A stretch of DNA of 64,000 bases from Rhizomys pruinosus (taxonomy: Eukaryota > Chordata > Mammalia > Rodentia > Spalacidae), in assembly GCA_009823505.1 (NCBI GenBank), contig VZQC01012262.1:123570-187569 (forward strand). Direction: 5' to 3'. Shown piece by piece: positions 53,519-64,000 of the stretch. Below the pieces are notes generated by a model. The model saw nothing but the letters and a program-made list of their open reading frames with translations, had not been told where the DNA came from and searched no databases. The translations under genes were made by a program, and so were the position numbers. Position 1 is the stretch's first letter. Each line of letters opens with the position of its first letter.

Positions 53519-56500
53519 GCATAATTAAAAAAAATTTTCTTAAATGTAAGAGATTCTATTTTTGAGTTGCTGTGTTATTTACCCAACTATGTATTTTTCT
53601 TTTCTTTTCTTTTTTTTTTTTTGGTCTTTTCGAGACAGGGTCTCCCTGTAGTCCCAGCTGTCCTGGAACTCTCTCTGTAGACCAGGCTGGCCTTGAACTC
53701 ACAAAGATCCGCCTGCCTCTGCCTCCCAAGTGCTAGGATTAAAGGCGTGAGCCACCACGCCCGGCTCCAACTATGTATTTTTCAAAATCTGCAGCAAAAG
53801 GGTTAATTTCATTACATGAAAATTGTACTGCTGCCACCTTTAGAGATAAGAAAAAATAAATAAATAAATAAATAAATAAATAAAAAATTAAATAAATAAA
53901 TAAAAAGAAAATTGTACTGTAACTTAAAACAACCGCAACATCCAACTTTAAGGAAAACAATGCTGACGTCAGCAACTCAGCACCCGGGAGCCACAGCAGG
54001 AATACTGCTGCAGTCAGGACTAATGTGGGCTGCAGAGGAGACGTCCTTCCAAGAGCCCCTCAAAAGAAAACTCACACTGCCAGCCAGGTATAATCCTAGG
54101 ACGGGGAGGCTGACAGGAGGCTAGTCTGGGCTACAAAGCAACACTATCTCAAAAAATCAGAGGACCAACAGTAATCTGGACACTTTCTATGCTACACTTG
54201 TAAACAAGAATGTGCACATGGACCTATTCTATTACTAAAGGAGTATTTCTTTTTTTTTTTTGGTGGGAGGGTATTTTTGAGACAGGGTCTCCCTGTAGCC
54301 CCAGCTGTCCTGGAACTCTCTGTGTAGACCAGGCTGGCCTTGAACTCACAGAGATCTGCCTGCCCCTGCCTTCTGAGTACTGGGACTAAAGGCATGCGCC
54401 ACCATACCCACTCAAAGGAGTATTATTTCACTATATGTAGCTCTACAGACAGTGTAGACTGTTTAAGTCATTTACATATAGCTGTTTTCTGATGGTAGTA
54501 CACAAAGAAATAGTATGTAGAGCTCTGAATATTAAAGATAGATGACAGAACATCTTTGAAATGATCCCAAGTCTACAGGAAAGCACAACAATTTAACGTA
54601 CTTTCTAGGAAGTTACTGTAGAGAATAAGGCATATTATATGTTGATGTTTCATTCTCTTCAATGTGACTTGAGATCTAAAAGAATGAGGCTGGAGAGGCA
54701 GCTCTTCTGTGGCCGCTCTTGCAGAGGACCCAGGGTTGGTTCCCAGCATGCACACCGTGGCTGACAACTGTCTGTAAGTAACTCCAGCTGCAGGGTACTC
54801 TGGCCTCCTCAGGCATAGCAGGTATGCGGTACACTTACACACGCTTGCAGGCAAAACACTCATACACATAAAGGGAAAATAATAAAAGAACTAAAAAGTA
54901 TAAATCTGATATCCTCAACAAAGTTCTCATTAGTGTTTAAGGAATATTTGTGTACGTTCATCACAAGTGCAAAATAGTTAATGACTGCATTCATAGTTAT
55001 AAAATCTGAGGAACTTTACCTGGTAAACAAATCAATACCAGATGCCTTTCATTAGTGAATGGAAGGTGGGAACACACAGGCAAACTTTTTTGGGGGGGGT
55101 AGGGGAGGTCAACGCTAGGGGCTAACCTGCACTATGGGTGCATTCTACCTGCAGAATCCACTGTTCACGTCAAGTCCCTTCTTTCAGCAATTGCCATCTA
55201 CTCCCAGGTACTCTTCCCAGTACCACATCTACCACCGCAGAAGGAAAAAAATTGACAGGGTTTTGGGTTTGCATGCTTCTCCTTGTTTTCCTGAGATGGC
55301 ATCTTGCTACAGAACCCAGTGAACTTGTGATCCTCCTGCTCCATCCTCCCTAGTGAGGGGTTATAGGAGTGTCACCATGCTATGCTAGATACTGGTCTTA
55401 GACTGTATGTTCTGTCAACGAGAGCTATAGGAATTACATACTGTCTTTTCTTTACAGACACTGTGATTATGTTAGCATGCTAACAAGAAGCAGGAAGTTC
55501 AAGCAAAGACTGACCAACTCTAGATAGTCTCCCCTATAACTTTTTTGGTTTTTTTGGTCTTTTTGAGACAGGGTCTCCCTTTTAGTCTCAGCTGGCCTGG
55601 AACTCGCTTTGTAGACCAGGCTGGCCTTGAACTCACAGAGATCCGCCTGCTTCTGCCTCCCAAGTGCTAGGATTAAAGGCGTGCGCCACCACGCTCGGCT
55701 CTCTCCTATAACTTTTTTTTTTTTTTTTTTTTGGTCTTAAGACTCTTTAGTGACAGTGAGTATTCAGTTATCTCTATTTTCCCCCCAAAGGTCTTAAAAG
55801 TGATTTCAACTTGATAAACCAGAGGATACATACAACGGAAACTCAGCTCCATTCAAGTGTTAACTTACTTTGGGTTCCAGTCTAGCGATGTAATGAAAGG
55901 ACGTGCGTGCTGGGCATGCTCCCACCTTTCATTCTTAGCTATTCCCCGAAGCCAGCCTGTTCAGGGCAGTGTACTAACCCTCACTGACACGTACCTGATG
56001 AAGTGCTCCTGCTGGCAGAACAATGGCGTCACCCAGGAACTGAACTAGAGTGCAGGTCCTAACCCCGTGCTCCTCGAGCAGCCTCCGACGAAGCTCCCTA
56101 TTCACGTACCAGCTCTGGTCCCGCACTGGATCGTGCTCTGGCAGAACTTCAAGACCTTGTTCTTTTGAAATCTGAAACATAGGTTAGAAGTGCGCATAGG
56201 AATTAAGTCAGAGAACTAAAAAAGCCTAGTTAAATTTCAACTAAGTCTTTTGTTCTCATAATCATAAAGCTATGACCGTTACCAATACTGTGCACTTGTG
56301 TGAAAAGGAACGCAGCCTAGCTGCTGCGGCAGTGCCAATCCTGCTCCTCCTCATCACCTCCTTGACTGTGACATTTCACCCACCTGGCTTCCTTCCTTCC
56401 TGTGTGCTTCTAGAGCATACACAGGTGAGGAAGAAACCACTCAGCTGCACCCCCTCTCCCTACCCTGAGGCCAAACCATTCATGTATGTGTATTCAGAAC

Positions 56501-59500
56501 CATTTCTTGACATCTTAGAGGTATGTGCAAATCTCAATTTTTCTAACTCAGCATTCTAGCTCTTAAAAAAATAATAAATCAATGCCCAGGAACTGTTAGT
56601 TGATAATCATATAATCTGCATTCATAGGCACAACAGCTTATATTTTACATTAAAATACTGGTAGGTATTTTGGGATGAGATAGTTGTTTACATGTGCTCT
56701 TCACATGAACCACAGAAAAAAACCATCCTTAACTCCAGTTCCAGGGGAATCTGATGGCCTCTTCTGAACTCTTTGGCATTGCACAACATGGGTGCATACA
56801 CATACATGCAGACAATACACTCATACACATAAAATAATATTTTAAAAAACTGTGTATGACAGATGAAATAGAATTACTGCCTGTGCCAGGGAATATAGCA
56901 GAAAGTGTTAGGATCCTGAGGATGGGGACAACTGTGACATGCTGTCTTCTGGACATGACACAGCTGCCACACACAGGGACTCAGAACAGCTGGGGTCACC
57001 AGCACAAGCTCACGCTAGTTAAAGATTGGCCAGGCAGCTGGGTGTGGTGGTGCACACCTTCAGTCCCAGCATTGGGGAGGCAGAGGCAGAGGTGGGGGGA
57101 TCTCTGTGCGTTCAAGGCCAGCCTGGTCTCTAGAGTGAGCTCCAGGCCATCTGGGACTAAAGGAGACCCTGTCTCAAAAAATACCAAAAAAAAAAAAGGG
57201 GGGGGGGCCAGGTGTGGGTTATAATGATAATTTTAGAAAGGAGGGCATGGAAGTTGGGGGAGGGAGTAGGAGTTGAAGGAGGGAATAGGGGGAGGATATG
57301 TCTAAGACATATTGTACATACATTCATGAAATTTTCAAAGAATTAAAATACAATCTACTTGGCAACACCCAGTGCCTAGTTTTTACCCAATGTTAAGAGG
57401 TTTTTGTCTGTGCATCAGTCCTCCGCTGCAAGGTGGCAAAGAGAAGCTCAGCAACAAGAGCAAGCTGCACGTCTCAGTCTCTAGAGAGTGGGACAAAAGA
57501 GCTGTCCACTTTCAACAAAATTCTACCTCCCGCAAACTAAAAATTATTTAATGATTTTTATATTGCTGAATCCAAAAGAAGGGGAATTAACAAATGACTA
57601 AGTCCTTGTTTAAGGCAAAGAGGTGAATAATAGACTATGCACGATCTCTACCTTCTGAAGAAATTCCCTTATCTTGTCCACATCCTTTCCAGCATAAATA
57701 TGCCACAGAGCACCAGGGATTTCACTTGAGTCCTTTAACCTTTTCCTTAAAATATCATCCAAATCTTCTTCTTCAAATTTCTTAAGTATTCCTGAAACAT
57801 AGAAGTTATTTTCAAATTAGTCGGTAAAGACTACCAGAAAGCCAAACTTTCTATAACTGACTCACAGAGCACCTGACTAGGTCAGCCCTTTTTTGTTTGA
57901 GTTAGTCTTTCTGAAGTATGGTTTCAATATGCAGCCGGGTTAGTCTGGAATTTGCTATCCAGCAAAGGCTGGCTTATAACTTGCTATCCTCCTGCCTCAG
58001 CTTCCAGCCTGCTGAGGTAAAAGGCGCATGCCACCAAGCTGCAGCGTCATGCACTCAACGCTATTAGAAGAGCAGAGGCTTAGGGCTGTGACTCCAATAA
58101 ACACATGGAAGAGCAATAGTGATGTTTTAACTTGTTTTCTGTAAGCCAAAGAGCAGGGGATGGAAGACTGTGCTTAGGAGCCAAGTTTCTGCTCAGCCCA
58201 GTCTCAAGGGTGGTCTGACCAACGTCTTTTTATTTTTGTTTTGTCACAGGGTCTCACTAACGTAGCCCTGGCTGGCCTTGAACTCACAGAGGTCCATTTG
58301 CCTCTGCCTCCCAAGTATAGGAGTTAAAGGCATGCATTACCACCCCTGGCCTGACCAATGTCTGGAACTCAATTTCATAGCTTACAAAGTACTTTCTAGA
58401 CACTTCTTAAACAGCTGGCTCCTTTAATAGAACTGAGGATGGTCCACAGGGACCATGGCCTCTATTTTATGCTTGAGTCGGGTAAGTGGGTCTGCTCAGT
58501 ACAGTTATGAATGGGACACACCTGAGAGCTGCAATGGGACCTGTTCTCATTATGACTGACCTGTCATCAAATGCGTACGCTTCATACATGAAGTAAAAAG
58601 GCTGAGTCGGGTAAGTGGGTCTGCTCAGTACAGTTATGAATGGAGCACACCTGAGAGCTGCAATGGGACCTGTTCTCATTATGACTGACCTGTCACCAAA
58701 TGCGTACGCTTCATACATGAAGCTACGGTTGTAAGGAGATATCAGGTAATACTTGTAAAATTTTGACAAACTAGAAAATCATGTATCATGTGGGTCATGA
58801 ACTGAGTAACAGCACATACAAGTTCCATGTTGTGAAACAGTACTTAGAGGACAAGGTAAACAGTACGATAAACACAGTGCGATGGAGACTGAGGCAAGCT
58901 GGTCACCTGAACCCAAAGCAAGTACACTGTTTAAGACTAAAGTGAGCTGCTATGATAGAGAAGCACCAAATACAGCAAAAACGCTTTATGACAGCAGAAG
59001 CAGCGCGATGACTCAAGTTACAAGGCTGCCGCTACTTGTGAGAAGGAATAGTTTCGTCTTTGCTTACTTTTTTTTTTTTGTCTTTTCGAGACAGGGTCTC
59101 CCTGTAGCCCCAGCTGTCCTGGAACTCACTCTGCAGACCAGGCTGGCCTTGAACTCACAAAGATCTGCCTGCCTCTGCCTCTCAAGTGCTAGGATTAAAG
59201 GCGTGCACCACCATGCCCAGCCGCTTACTCTTTTTGTATTTAGTTGGTGTGCTAGATACCAGAATTCAAGGTCTTGAGTACACTAGGAATATGCTCTACC
59301 ACTGAGAACCTCCTATCCAAAAGAGAAGTCAGCAGAAAGGAAAAGTTTACATGCATGACTGTGTGTCTCTAAAAAGGAAGGACTGGGGCCCAGGGTGGTC
59401 CAGTGGTAAAGGTGCTTGCTGCCCAGCCTAACGACCTGAGTTTATTCCCCAGAACCTAAAGGGTAGGAGCAAAGAACCAACCCACGAGCTGTCCTCTGAC

Positions 59501-62500
59501 CTCCCCACTGCCTCCCCCAACAAATACATCAATGCAAAAACAGATTTACAGAGGAAGGAGTGACAGAGCAGTTTAGAAAAAAAGATATAGAATGAAAACT
59601 AAAATGTATGAATCGAGACAAAAGGTCACTTGCTTTTCCTGCTACCAGGAGAGGGAAAATGCCTCCATCACAAACATCTTTAATGTCTTCGCAGCCTCAG
59701 AACCTCGTCTCTACTCTTCAATGATTACAAGTGAGTTGAGCAATCAACATTCATAAATACAATACTTAGTAATGGCAAATAATCAAATAAAAATAAATGT
59801 TTATTTTTAAAATATTTCCTTTACATGATGAGGAAAACAATCTTTATGTAACAAAGATTAAAATATCCTTGTTATCTTCTGCCTTAAATATATATACATG
59901 CTGGAGAGAGATGGTTCAGAGGTTAAGAGCACTGGCTGCTCTTGCAGAGGACCTGAGATCAATTCCCAGCATCCACATGGTGGCTAACAACTAACTATCT
60001 GTAACTCCAGTTCCGTGGGAATCCAGCATCATCTTCTGACCTCCATGGTCATTGCACAACACAGGTGCACTTACATACATGCAGGCAAAATACTCTCTGT
60101 CACTAAGCCATAGGCAATTATATATGATACCAACTATGTTTCTTTACCTGTCTTTGAGAGGATCCCATTTCCTTTTGCTATGCCAACATACACTAGAATA
60201 TTTACAACGTCAGAAGCTTCGATGTGTAGATTTGTGGTTCCTATATCATGATCTTTAGCAGCAGCTACTCCTGCATAGGAAATAAGGCTTTTTACTTGAG
60301 AGAACTTTATATAACTGATAAAACATCGCAGATATTATCCCCCCTTATAATTCTATCAGTACAATTTAAATTTTAGCAAAATCAATAAAATATATAGATT
60401 ATCTTGGGAGGAACTATCAGAAGTATGCTGGCTGTTAATTCCTGGAATACTTGGTATTATAAAAGCTTTCAATAGCATATTCATTATATTAAAAGACTGT
60501 GGAGGCTGGAGAAATGGCTCAGAAGTTAGGAACACTGGCTGCTCTTACAGGGGAGCAGTGTTTGGTTCCCAGAACCAACATGATGACTAACAACTCCTGC
60601 CTATAACTTACGTTTCTCTTTTGGCCTTCATGGGCACTGCATGACAGGGATGCATTAACATGTGGGCAAAATACTCATAAACAAAACAAAAAATTTTTAA
60701 AAAGGGAAAAATAGATGTAATAAAAAAGTACAAACCTTAACCAATTTACATTGGCCCTAAGTTGTGAAAACCCATAATTCCAATTTATGAGAACCATGAC
60801 TATATACTTACCATAGGCACTGCACAGCCTGGGTCCTAGATCAGGACGTACAAAAAATCCTGGCAAATGTGAGGCCAAATTGAATTTTCCTTCTGGATTA
60901 CAATATTCTGGTAATGGCAGACTTTTTAAAAGATCTTCATATCTGAAAATAACAAGAGATATTTATTTTGAATAAAGATTTTCATTTTGAAGTATCTTCA
61001 AGTACATTTTTTTTTGGGGGGGGGGTCATTTGAGACAGAGTATCCCTGTAGCCCTTGCTGGTCGTGGAACTCACTATGTAGACTAGGCTGGCTTTGAACT
61101 CAGAGATCTGCCTGCCTCTGCCTCCCGAGTACTGGGATTAAAAATGTTCGTCACCACCACACCTAGCTTAAGTGCATAATTTTTAAATTGTGAAAAACAC
61201 CAGACATCGTTTCCTCAAAATAGGAAACGCTTTCATGGAAGTGTTCAACTCACTCTGTAGACCAGGCTGGCCTCGAACTCACAGAGATCATCTGCCTGCC
61301 TCTGCCTCCCAAGTGCTGGGATTAAAGGCGTGCTGGTAATCGAACCCAAGTCCTCTGTAGAAGCAGTCTGTGCTCTTAATCTCTCCAGCCCCCTCAACTA
61401 TACTTTTCTAAAGACAACAAAGTAAATAAAGGCTTGAAGAAAAAGCCCCAAATAAGAACCCTAAACTTTTAAAAAATGAGCATTCTTGGCTGGGCATGGT
61501 GGCACACCCCTTTAATCCCAGCACTTGGGACGCAGAGACAAGCGGATCTCTGACAATTCAAGGCCAGCCTGGTCTACAAAGTGAGTTCCAGGACAGCTGG
61601 GGCTACAAGGAGACCCTGTCTCAAAAAGACCAACCCCCCCCCCCAAAAAAAAAGCATTCTTTCCTTACTGCCTTAACAAAAATATTTCCTCAGGTCAAAG
61701 CTTTTCTCTTCACGAGGCTATAAATAATTTTGCTCTTTCCTTATTTTTATGGTCAAAAAATAACCCCCTCAAAAATCCTCCCCAAATACAAAACTACTAA
61801 CAGTTACAATGGATGGTTACTCATCCCATCTCTGGAGGAAATTCTAGCTCAACTTCTAAAATGAAAATTGTCAGCTGGGCGTGGTAGCCCACGCCTTTAA
61901 TCCCAGCACTTGGGAGGCAGAGGCAGGAGGATTTCTCTGTGAAATCAAGGCCAGCCTGTTCTTCATAACCAGTTGGGGCTACAGGGAAACTGTCCTTTAA
62001 AAAATAAATAAATAAAATAAATAAAATAAATCAAAGAAAAGAAAATGTGCAAAAGCCATACCTCGCTGGCATCATGGTCTTGAAGTCTTCTCCAGAAGGG
62101 CAGTCTTTCAATTTTAACACGACCGTTTCTCCACTTTTATTTTTTTGCCGTTCTATAAAGATAATAGTCAATTACATAAAATGTTATGTCCTTTTATTAA
62201 TATTTAGGAAGGATAAACTGTAAATTATTAGCCTGATGTACACAGATGGGTAATGTATGCTTATGGTCACTGTTCCCTATGCATTCATGCAGCATTAAGA
62301 CTTTTCTTGTTTATAGCTGGGCTTAAGTGGCAGAAGCAGGCTCTGTGAGCTCAAAGCCAGCCTAGAGTATATAGTGAGTTCCAGGCCGGCTGGAGCGAGC
62401 TACAGAAGAGCCTGTCTCAAAAAGACCAAAACAAACAAATACACAAAAGACTTTCTGGTTCAAGTTTTTTGTCTTACTACTCATTTTGTGTGTGTGGGGG

Positions 62501-63533
62501 GGGGGGGTTAGTGGTCATAGTGTTGGTGGTGAAGCATTTATGTGTGTGTGCACAAGGAAGACAGAGGTATTGGATTCTCAGGTGATGTTATAATTGGCTG
62601 TGAGCTTCCTCATGTGGCTGCTGAGAACCTAACTTGGGTCCTCTGCAAGAGCATTATGGACTTGTTAATGCTGAGCAGATTCCCTCCAGCCCTGAGACTG
62701 TTTATAAATACATGTAATTATCTGTAATAACTAAAAACTACTATCTTGTAAAAATTCTTCATATTTGTTAGTATCAGTCTTACTCGCCTGCCTCTTCCTC
62801 CCGAGTGCTAGAATTAAAGGCATGCTCGATCACGCCTAGCTTAAAGTTGGTTCTTAGCTGCCATGTGGGTGCTGGGAATTGAACCCAGGTCCATTGAACT
62901 CAGGTCCTCTACAAGAGCAGTTGGCGCTCTTAACCATTGACTCATCTCTCAAGCCCCCTAATTTCCCAAATTTTAAGAGTTGCTTCAATTTCCCTATATT
63001 AGGAACTAGAGCTTATAACAATGTCAAAGGAATTAGGATCGCAGTATTATGAACCAGACTATTTTGTTTCCAAGTTCTTTTTCTATTTTTTTGCTGTTGT
63101 TTTCAGACAGGTTCTCATTTAGTCCAGACTGGCCTTAAACTCACTATACAGCTGAGGATGATCTTTGAACTCTAGATCTTCCTTCCATCTACCAAGTGCT
63201 AAGATTACAGGTGTGTGCCACCACTCCCAGCTTTAAGAAAAAACAATTAATTGAAGAACAGTATTAATACAGAAGTTTCAAAGACTAAGAATGTAATACT
63301 AGCAATTTATCATATCGTTACGGTTATATGTCTAAGAAAGCATTGGGGGAAAAAAAAAACATACTTGAAACTTCTTCAAAGCCATCCCAGAATTCCTTAA
63401 CGTTGGCATTTGAAACAATGCTGTCTTTGCAGTTCAAGAGATCAGCTTGGTGGTCTCCAAAATCCAGACTAATCGATTCTGCCTTCCACAAGCTAATGTT
63501 CATTTTTTTATGTACACCGGAAACCACTGCAGG
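45011..63533 (-). CDS. JMJD1C: JMJD1C (KDM3C), last eight coding exons, JmjC region
   Basis: The exons in transcript order are 63365-63533, 62062-62152, 60812-60942, 60148-60270, 57652-57791, 55995-56171, 46462-46593 and 45011-45100. They join in frame into 350 residues plus TAG, and every intron has GT/AG ends. The product is the C-terminal part of a large nuclear KDM3-family JmjC protein that acts as a chromatin and nuclear-receptor cofactor. The JmjC core is visible: the first metal-binding motif is NLHIEASD in exon 60148-60270, with HxE where KDM3A has HxD. The second histidine is in PAGALHQ at the end of exon 55995-56171. The gene continues upstream beyond the window. The last residues ([12 protein letters not shown]) differ from the human end that I remember (EVEDMEEN), at equal length. 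The gene lies tail-to-tail with NRBF2. Confidence 0.96.
45130..45920. mobile_element. SINE cluster in the last JMJD1C intron
   Basis: Old reverse B1 at about 45130-45235, reverse B1 at 45262-45405, old forward B2 at 45475-45676, and young full-length forward B2 at 45690-45920 between near-copies of GGTATCGTCAG and GGTATTGTCAG. Confidence 0.85.
45930..46341. mobile_element. Inverted B1 pair next to the penultimate JMJD1C exon
   Basis: Forward B1 at 45930-46095 and reverse B1 at 46180-46341, with about 85 bp between the A- and T-tails. The pair ends about 120 bp from the exon donor at 46461. Confidence 0.93.
46462..46593 (-). CDS. JMJD1C: JMJD1C penultimate exon
   Basis: 132 nt encoding [20 protein letters not shown] through INYDDKLQ. 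Acceptor GGAATAG, donor GTAAGA. The intron upstream of it is 9.4 kb. Confidence 0.96.
47276..47441. repeat. Intronic duplicate, copy A
   Basis: About 165 bp matching 48818-48984, from CCTAATCTGGATCTGCATTG to AAAACAAATTTAAT(T/A)GGGA, with only scattered substitutions. No SINE lies inside. Confidence 0.95.
48405..49415. mobile_element. SINE cluster: B1-, B1+, B2-
   Basis: Reverse B1 at 48405-48561, between copies of CAGAGCCACTTTCTT (its target-site duplication, near 48395 and 48561). Forward B1 at 49045-49200. Reverse B2 at about 49200-49415 abuts its A-tail. Confidence 0.9.
48818..48984. repeat. Intronic duplicate, copy B
   Basis: Direct-repeat partner of 47276-47441, about 1.54 kb away in the same JMJD1C intron. 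Confidence 0.95.
49412..49434. repeat. (CAG)n trinucleotide run
   Basis: Seven CAG units directly after the reverse B2 end. Confidence 0.9.
49584..49955. repeat. Small direct duplication split by a B2
   Basis: AAAGTTTACAATGCTAA through TAGTTCAGGAAAACTTTAAT occurs at about 49584-49638 and again at about 49905-49955. A full B2 (49652-49905) with its TAAAGTTTACAATGC target copies lies between them. Confidence 0.88.
49652..49905 (+). mobile_element. Full-length B2 SINE
   Basis: Intact promoter boxes. Target-site copies TAAAGTTTACAATGC flank it (about 49637-49651 and after the tail). Confidence 0.92.
50200..50450 (-). mobile_element. MaLR-like LTR fragment, reverse
   Basis: TTCACTTTTCTGTTGCTGTG, ATAAAACCACGATGACCAAG and GACGGTTCCAGGGAGTTAGA are the complement of the 3' part of the forward LTR at 51000-51180. 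Confidence 0.75.
50770..51430 (+). mobile_element. MaLR-like LTR plus start of internal region
   Basis: The LTR begins TGTGGTGGTTTGAATGAG, has CCAGTTGGTGGCACTGTTTT in the middle and ends near AAAAGTGACTAATATA (about 51185). A TTTGGTACCAGAGAGTGGGC segment and a non-coding internal part follow to about 51430. A (TG)n run lies inside at 50933-50966, followed by (CTGT)n and (CT)n. It has no gag, pol or env coding capacity in view. Together with 50200-50450 it forms an inverted pair. Confidence 0.7.
51431..52370. other. JMJD1C intron, nothing recognised
   Basis: A/T-rich intronic sequence with a CA-rich stretch near 51930 and a possible degenerate B2 tail at about 51850-51920. No gene. Confidence 0.45.
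52373..53530 (+). mobile_element. Forward SINE cluster
   Basis: B1 at 52373-52520 between copies of AGAATACATATTCTG; diverged B2 at 52545-52715; B1 at 53004-53132; B1 at 53155-53310; B2 part at about 53315-53530 ending in (AC)n(CT)n at 53470-53514. Confidence 0.82.
53605..54885. mobile_element. SINE cluster: B1-, B1-, B2+
   Basis: Reverse B1 at 53605-53766, between copies of CCAACTATGTATTTTTC; (AAAT)n at 53855-53905; reverse B1 at 54250-54412 between copies of AAAGGAGTATT; forward B2 at 54688-54885. Confidence 0.87.
55545..55701 (-). mobile_element. Reverse B1 before the JmjC exon
   Basis: B1 complement between copies of CTCCCCTATAACTTTTTT and CTCTCCTATAACTTTTTT. Confidence 0.9.
55995..56171 (-). 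CDS. JMJD1C: JMJD1C exon with the second JmjC histidine
   Basis: 177 nt encoding [20 protein letters not shown] through [15 protein letters not shown]. Acceptor GTTTCAG, donor GTACGT. Confidence 0.96.
56725..57352 (+). mobile_element. B2 3' part, B1, then L1 3' end
   Basis: B2 3' half at 56725-56845; B1 at 57033-57199; then about 57225-57352 with G-rich GGGGGAGGGAGTAGG, ATGTCTAAGACATATTGTAC and TTCAAAGAATTAAAATA, the layout of a rodent L1 3' end. Confidence 0.75.
57652..57791 (-). CDS. JMJD1C: JMJD1C exon, fourth from the end
   Basis: 140 nt encoding [20 protein letters not shown] through KIREFLQK, the insert between the two halves of the JmjC core. Donor GTAGAG. Confidence 0.95.
58235..58350 (-). 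mobile_element. Old reverse B1
   Basis: CACAGGGTCTCACTAACGTA to GGAGTTAAAGGCATGCATTA, truncated and diverged. Confidence 0.75.
58475..58722. repeat. 129-bp tandem duplication in a JMJD1C intron
   Basis: Unit 1 is 58475-58603 and unit 2 is 58604-58722; the second copy lacks the last 10 bp. They share GAGTCGGGTAAGTGGGTCTG and CGTACGCTTCATACATGAAG, with few substitutions. The period is 43 codons, so a - strand frame stays open through both ([20 protein letters not shown] and a second copy). I see no splice sites that fit and treat it as non-coding. Confidence 0.93.
59070..60105. mobile_element. SINE cluster: B1-, ID-like, B2+, B2+
   Basis: Reverse B1 at 59070-59222 between copies of TTTGCTTACT and CCGCTTACTC; weak reverse ID-like piece at about 59255-59310; old B2-like element at 59386-59540; B2 at 59900-60105 ending just before the exon at 60148. 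Confidence 0.78.
60148..60270 (-). CDS. JMJD1C: JMJD1C exon with the HxE metal-binding motif
   Basis: 123 nt encoding [20 protein letters not shown] through GNGILSKT. The HIE triplet occupies the position of the Fe(II) ligands. Donor GTAAAG, acceptor CTATGCAG. Confidence 0.95.
60503..61390. mobile_element. SINEs around the 60812-60942 exon
   Basis: Diverged forward B2 at 60503-60705; reverse B1 at 61010-61168 with a G-run at its tail; at about 61245-61390 a reverse B1 remnant joined to a reverse B2 head (GGTAATCGAACCCAAGTCCT). Confidence 0.8.
60812..60942 (-). CDS. JMJD1C: JMJD1C exon, sixth from the end
   Basis: 131 nt encoding [20 protein letters not shown] through PRLCSAY, the start of the JmjC fold. 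Donor GTAAGTATA. Confidence 0.95.
61492..62040 (+). mobile_element. Two forward B1 elements
   Basis: B1 at 61492-61653, flanked by GAGCATTCTT and AAGCATTCTT; B1 at 61872-62040 with an (AAAT)n tail that stops about 20 bp before the exon at 62062. Confidence 0.87.
62062..62152 (-). CDS. JMJD1C: JMJD1C exon, seventh from the end
   Basis: 91 nt encoding [20 protein letters not shown] through DFKTMMPA plus two bases. Acceptor TTTATAG, donor GTATGG. Confidence 0.95.
62315..63235. mobile_element. Old SINE cluster between JMJD1C exons
   Basis: Truncated forward B1 at about 62315-62440; old reverse B2 at 62470-62695 with a G-run; reverse B1 end joined to a reverse B2 head at 62785-62960; strongly diverged reverse B1 at about 63085-63235. 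Confidence 0.72.
63365..63533 (-). CDS. JMJD1C: JMJD1C exon, eighth from the end
   Basis: Encodes [20 protein letters not shown] onward to [10 protein letters not shown]. Phase 0 start, ends one base into a codon. Acceptor TTCATAAG, donor GTATGT. Confidence 0.94.
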
Positions 63534-63739
63534 CTTATGAACGAACACATAAATAAATTAAAACATAAAGATTCTTCAACCTGTAAGTGTACATGCTAGT
63601 GGATGGCAAATTAAGTTACAACCCCACTGACAAACCTATAAATATAAAGAAGACTATCTGAAAATAGTTCTGGACTTTACATAACGAAAGAAAACAGATA
63701 ATGAAGGAACACTGCACATAGAATATGGTCCCATTTATT

Positions 63740-63870
63740 CATTTATTTGGTTTCATTTTGACATATGGTTTTGCTATGCAGCACAAGCTGGCCTCAAACT
63801 TCAGATTTTCCTGTCTCAGCTTCCTGAGCGCTGAGACCTACAGAAATGAACCGTGCTGCCACCACCTAAC
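63740..63870 (-). mobile_element. Diverged reverse B1-like element
   Basis: TATGCAGCACAAGCTGGCCT, then CTCAGCTTCCTGAGCGCTGA, lying upstream of the exon at 63365-63533. Confidence 0.6.
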
Positions 63871-64000
63871 GAAACGGCACTTTTCCACAGAAACTTCAAT
63901 AAGTAACAGTCTGGGTAGTAGGAATATGAATTTGGGCAATTTTGGAGAGTATATAAGCTGTTTATAACACCTTAAAATATAGTATCAAAACATTATTTAT

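Overview
This is a window of a rodent nuclear genome. It is dense in B1 and B2 SINEs, with ID-like tRNA-derived repeats, 5'-truncated L1 tails and MaLR-type LTR pieces, and its protein-coding genes are split by long GT-AG introns. The B2 copies share a long 3' half that differs from the mouse, rat and hamster B2 I remember, so I call it a myomorph rodent and do not name a species.

Two real genes are present, in a tail-to-tail arrangement. NRBF2 lies on the + strand with four coding exons (16176-16205, 25666-25750, 33904-33944, 35060-35767). Together they give an intact 287-residue protein behind a CpG-island promoter. JMJD1C lies on the - strand, and only its last eight coding exons are in the window (63533 down to 45011, 350 residues plus stop), followed by a 3' UTR to about 44285. 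These exons carry the C-terminal JmjC region. The interval between the two transcripts, about 36.53-44.28 kb, is repeat-rich and holds no gene I recognise.

The left 15 kb has no intact gene. It holds a truncated SGK1 retropseudogene (about 395-2580) broken by two later B1 insertions, a 2.9-kb minisatellite of 67/64-bp units (7050-9917), a cluster of SINEs with an LTR relic, and a partial pseudogene of a BTB-Kelch gene that I read as IPP (12086-12612). A second minisatellite of 49-bp units (14519-15700) abuts the NRBF2 promoter.

The introns hold a U6 snRNA retropseudogene, several small tandem arrays, three local duplications and many SINEs. NRBF2 encodes a subunit of the autophagy PI3K complex, and JMJD1C encodes a KDM3-family chromatin protein. 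Their adjacency matches the human 10q21 order as I remember it, and nothing in the window suggests that they act together. I found no convincing new biological system. The most unusual items are the two minisatellites, the altered JMJD1C C-terminus, and several nested or repeated insertions at the same target site.
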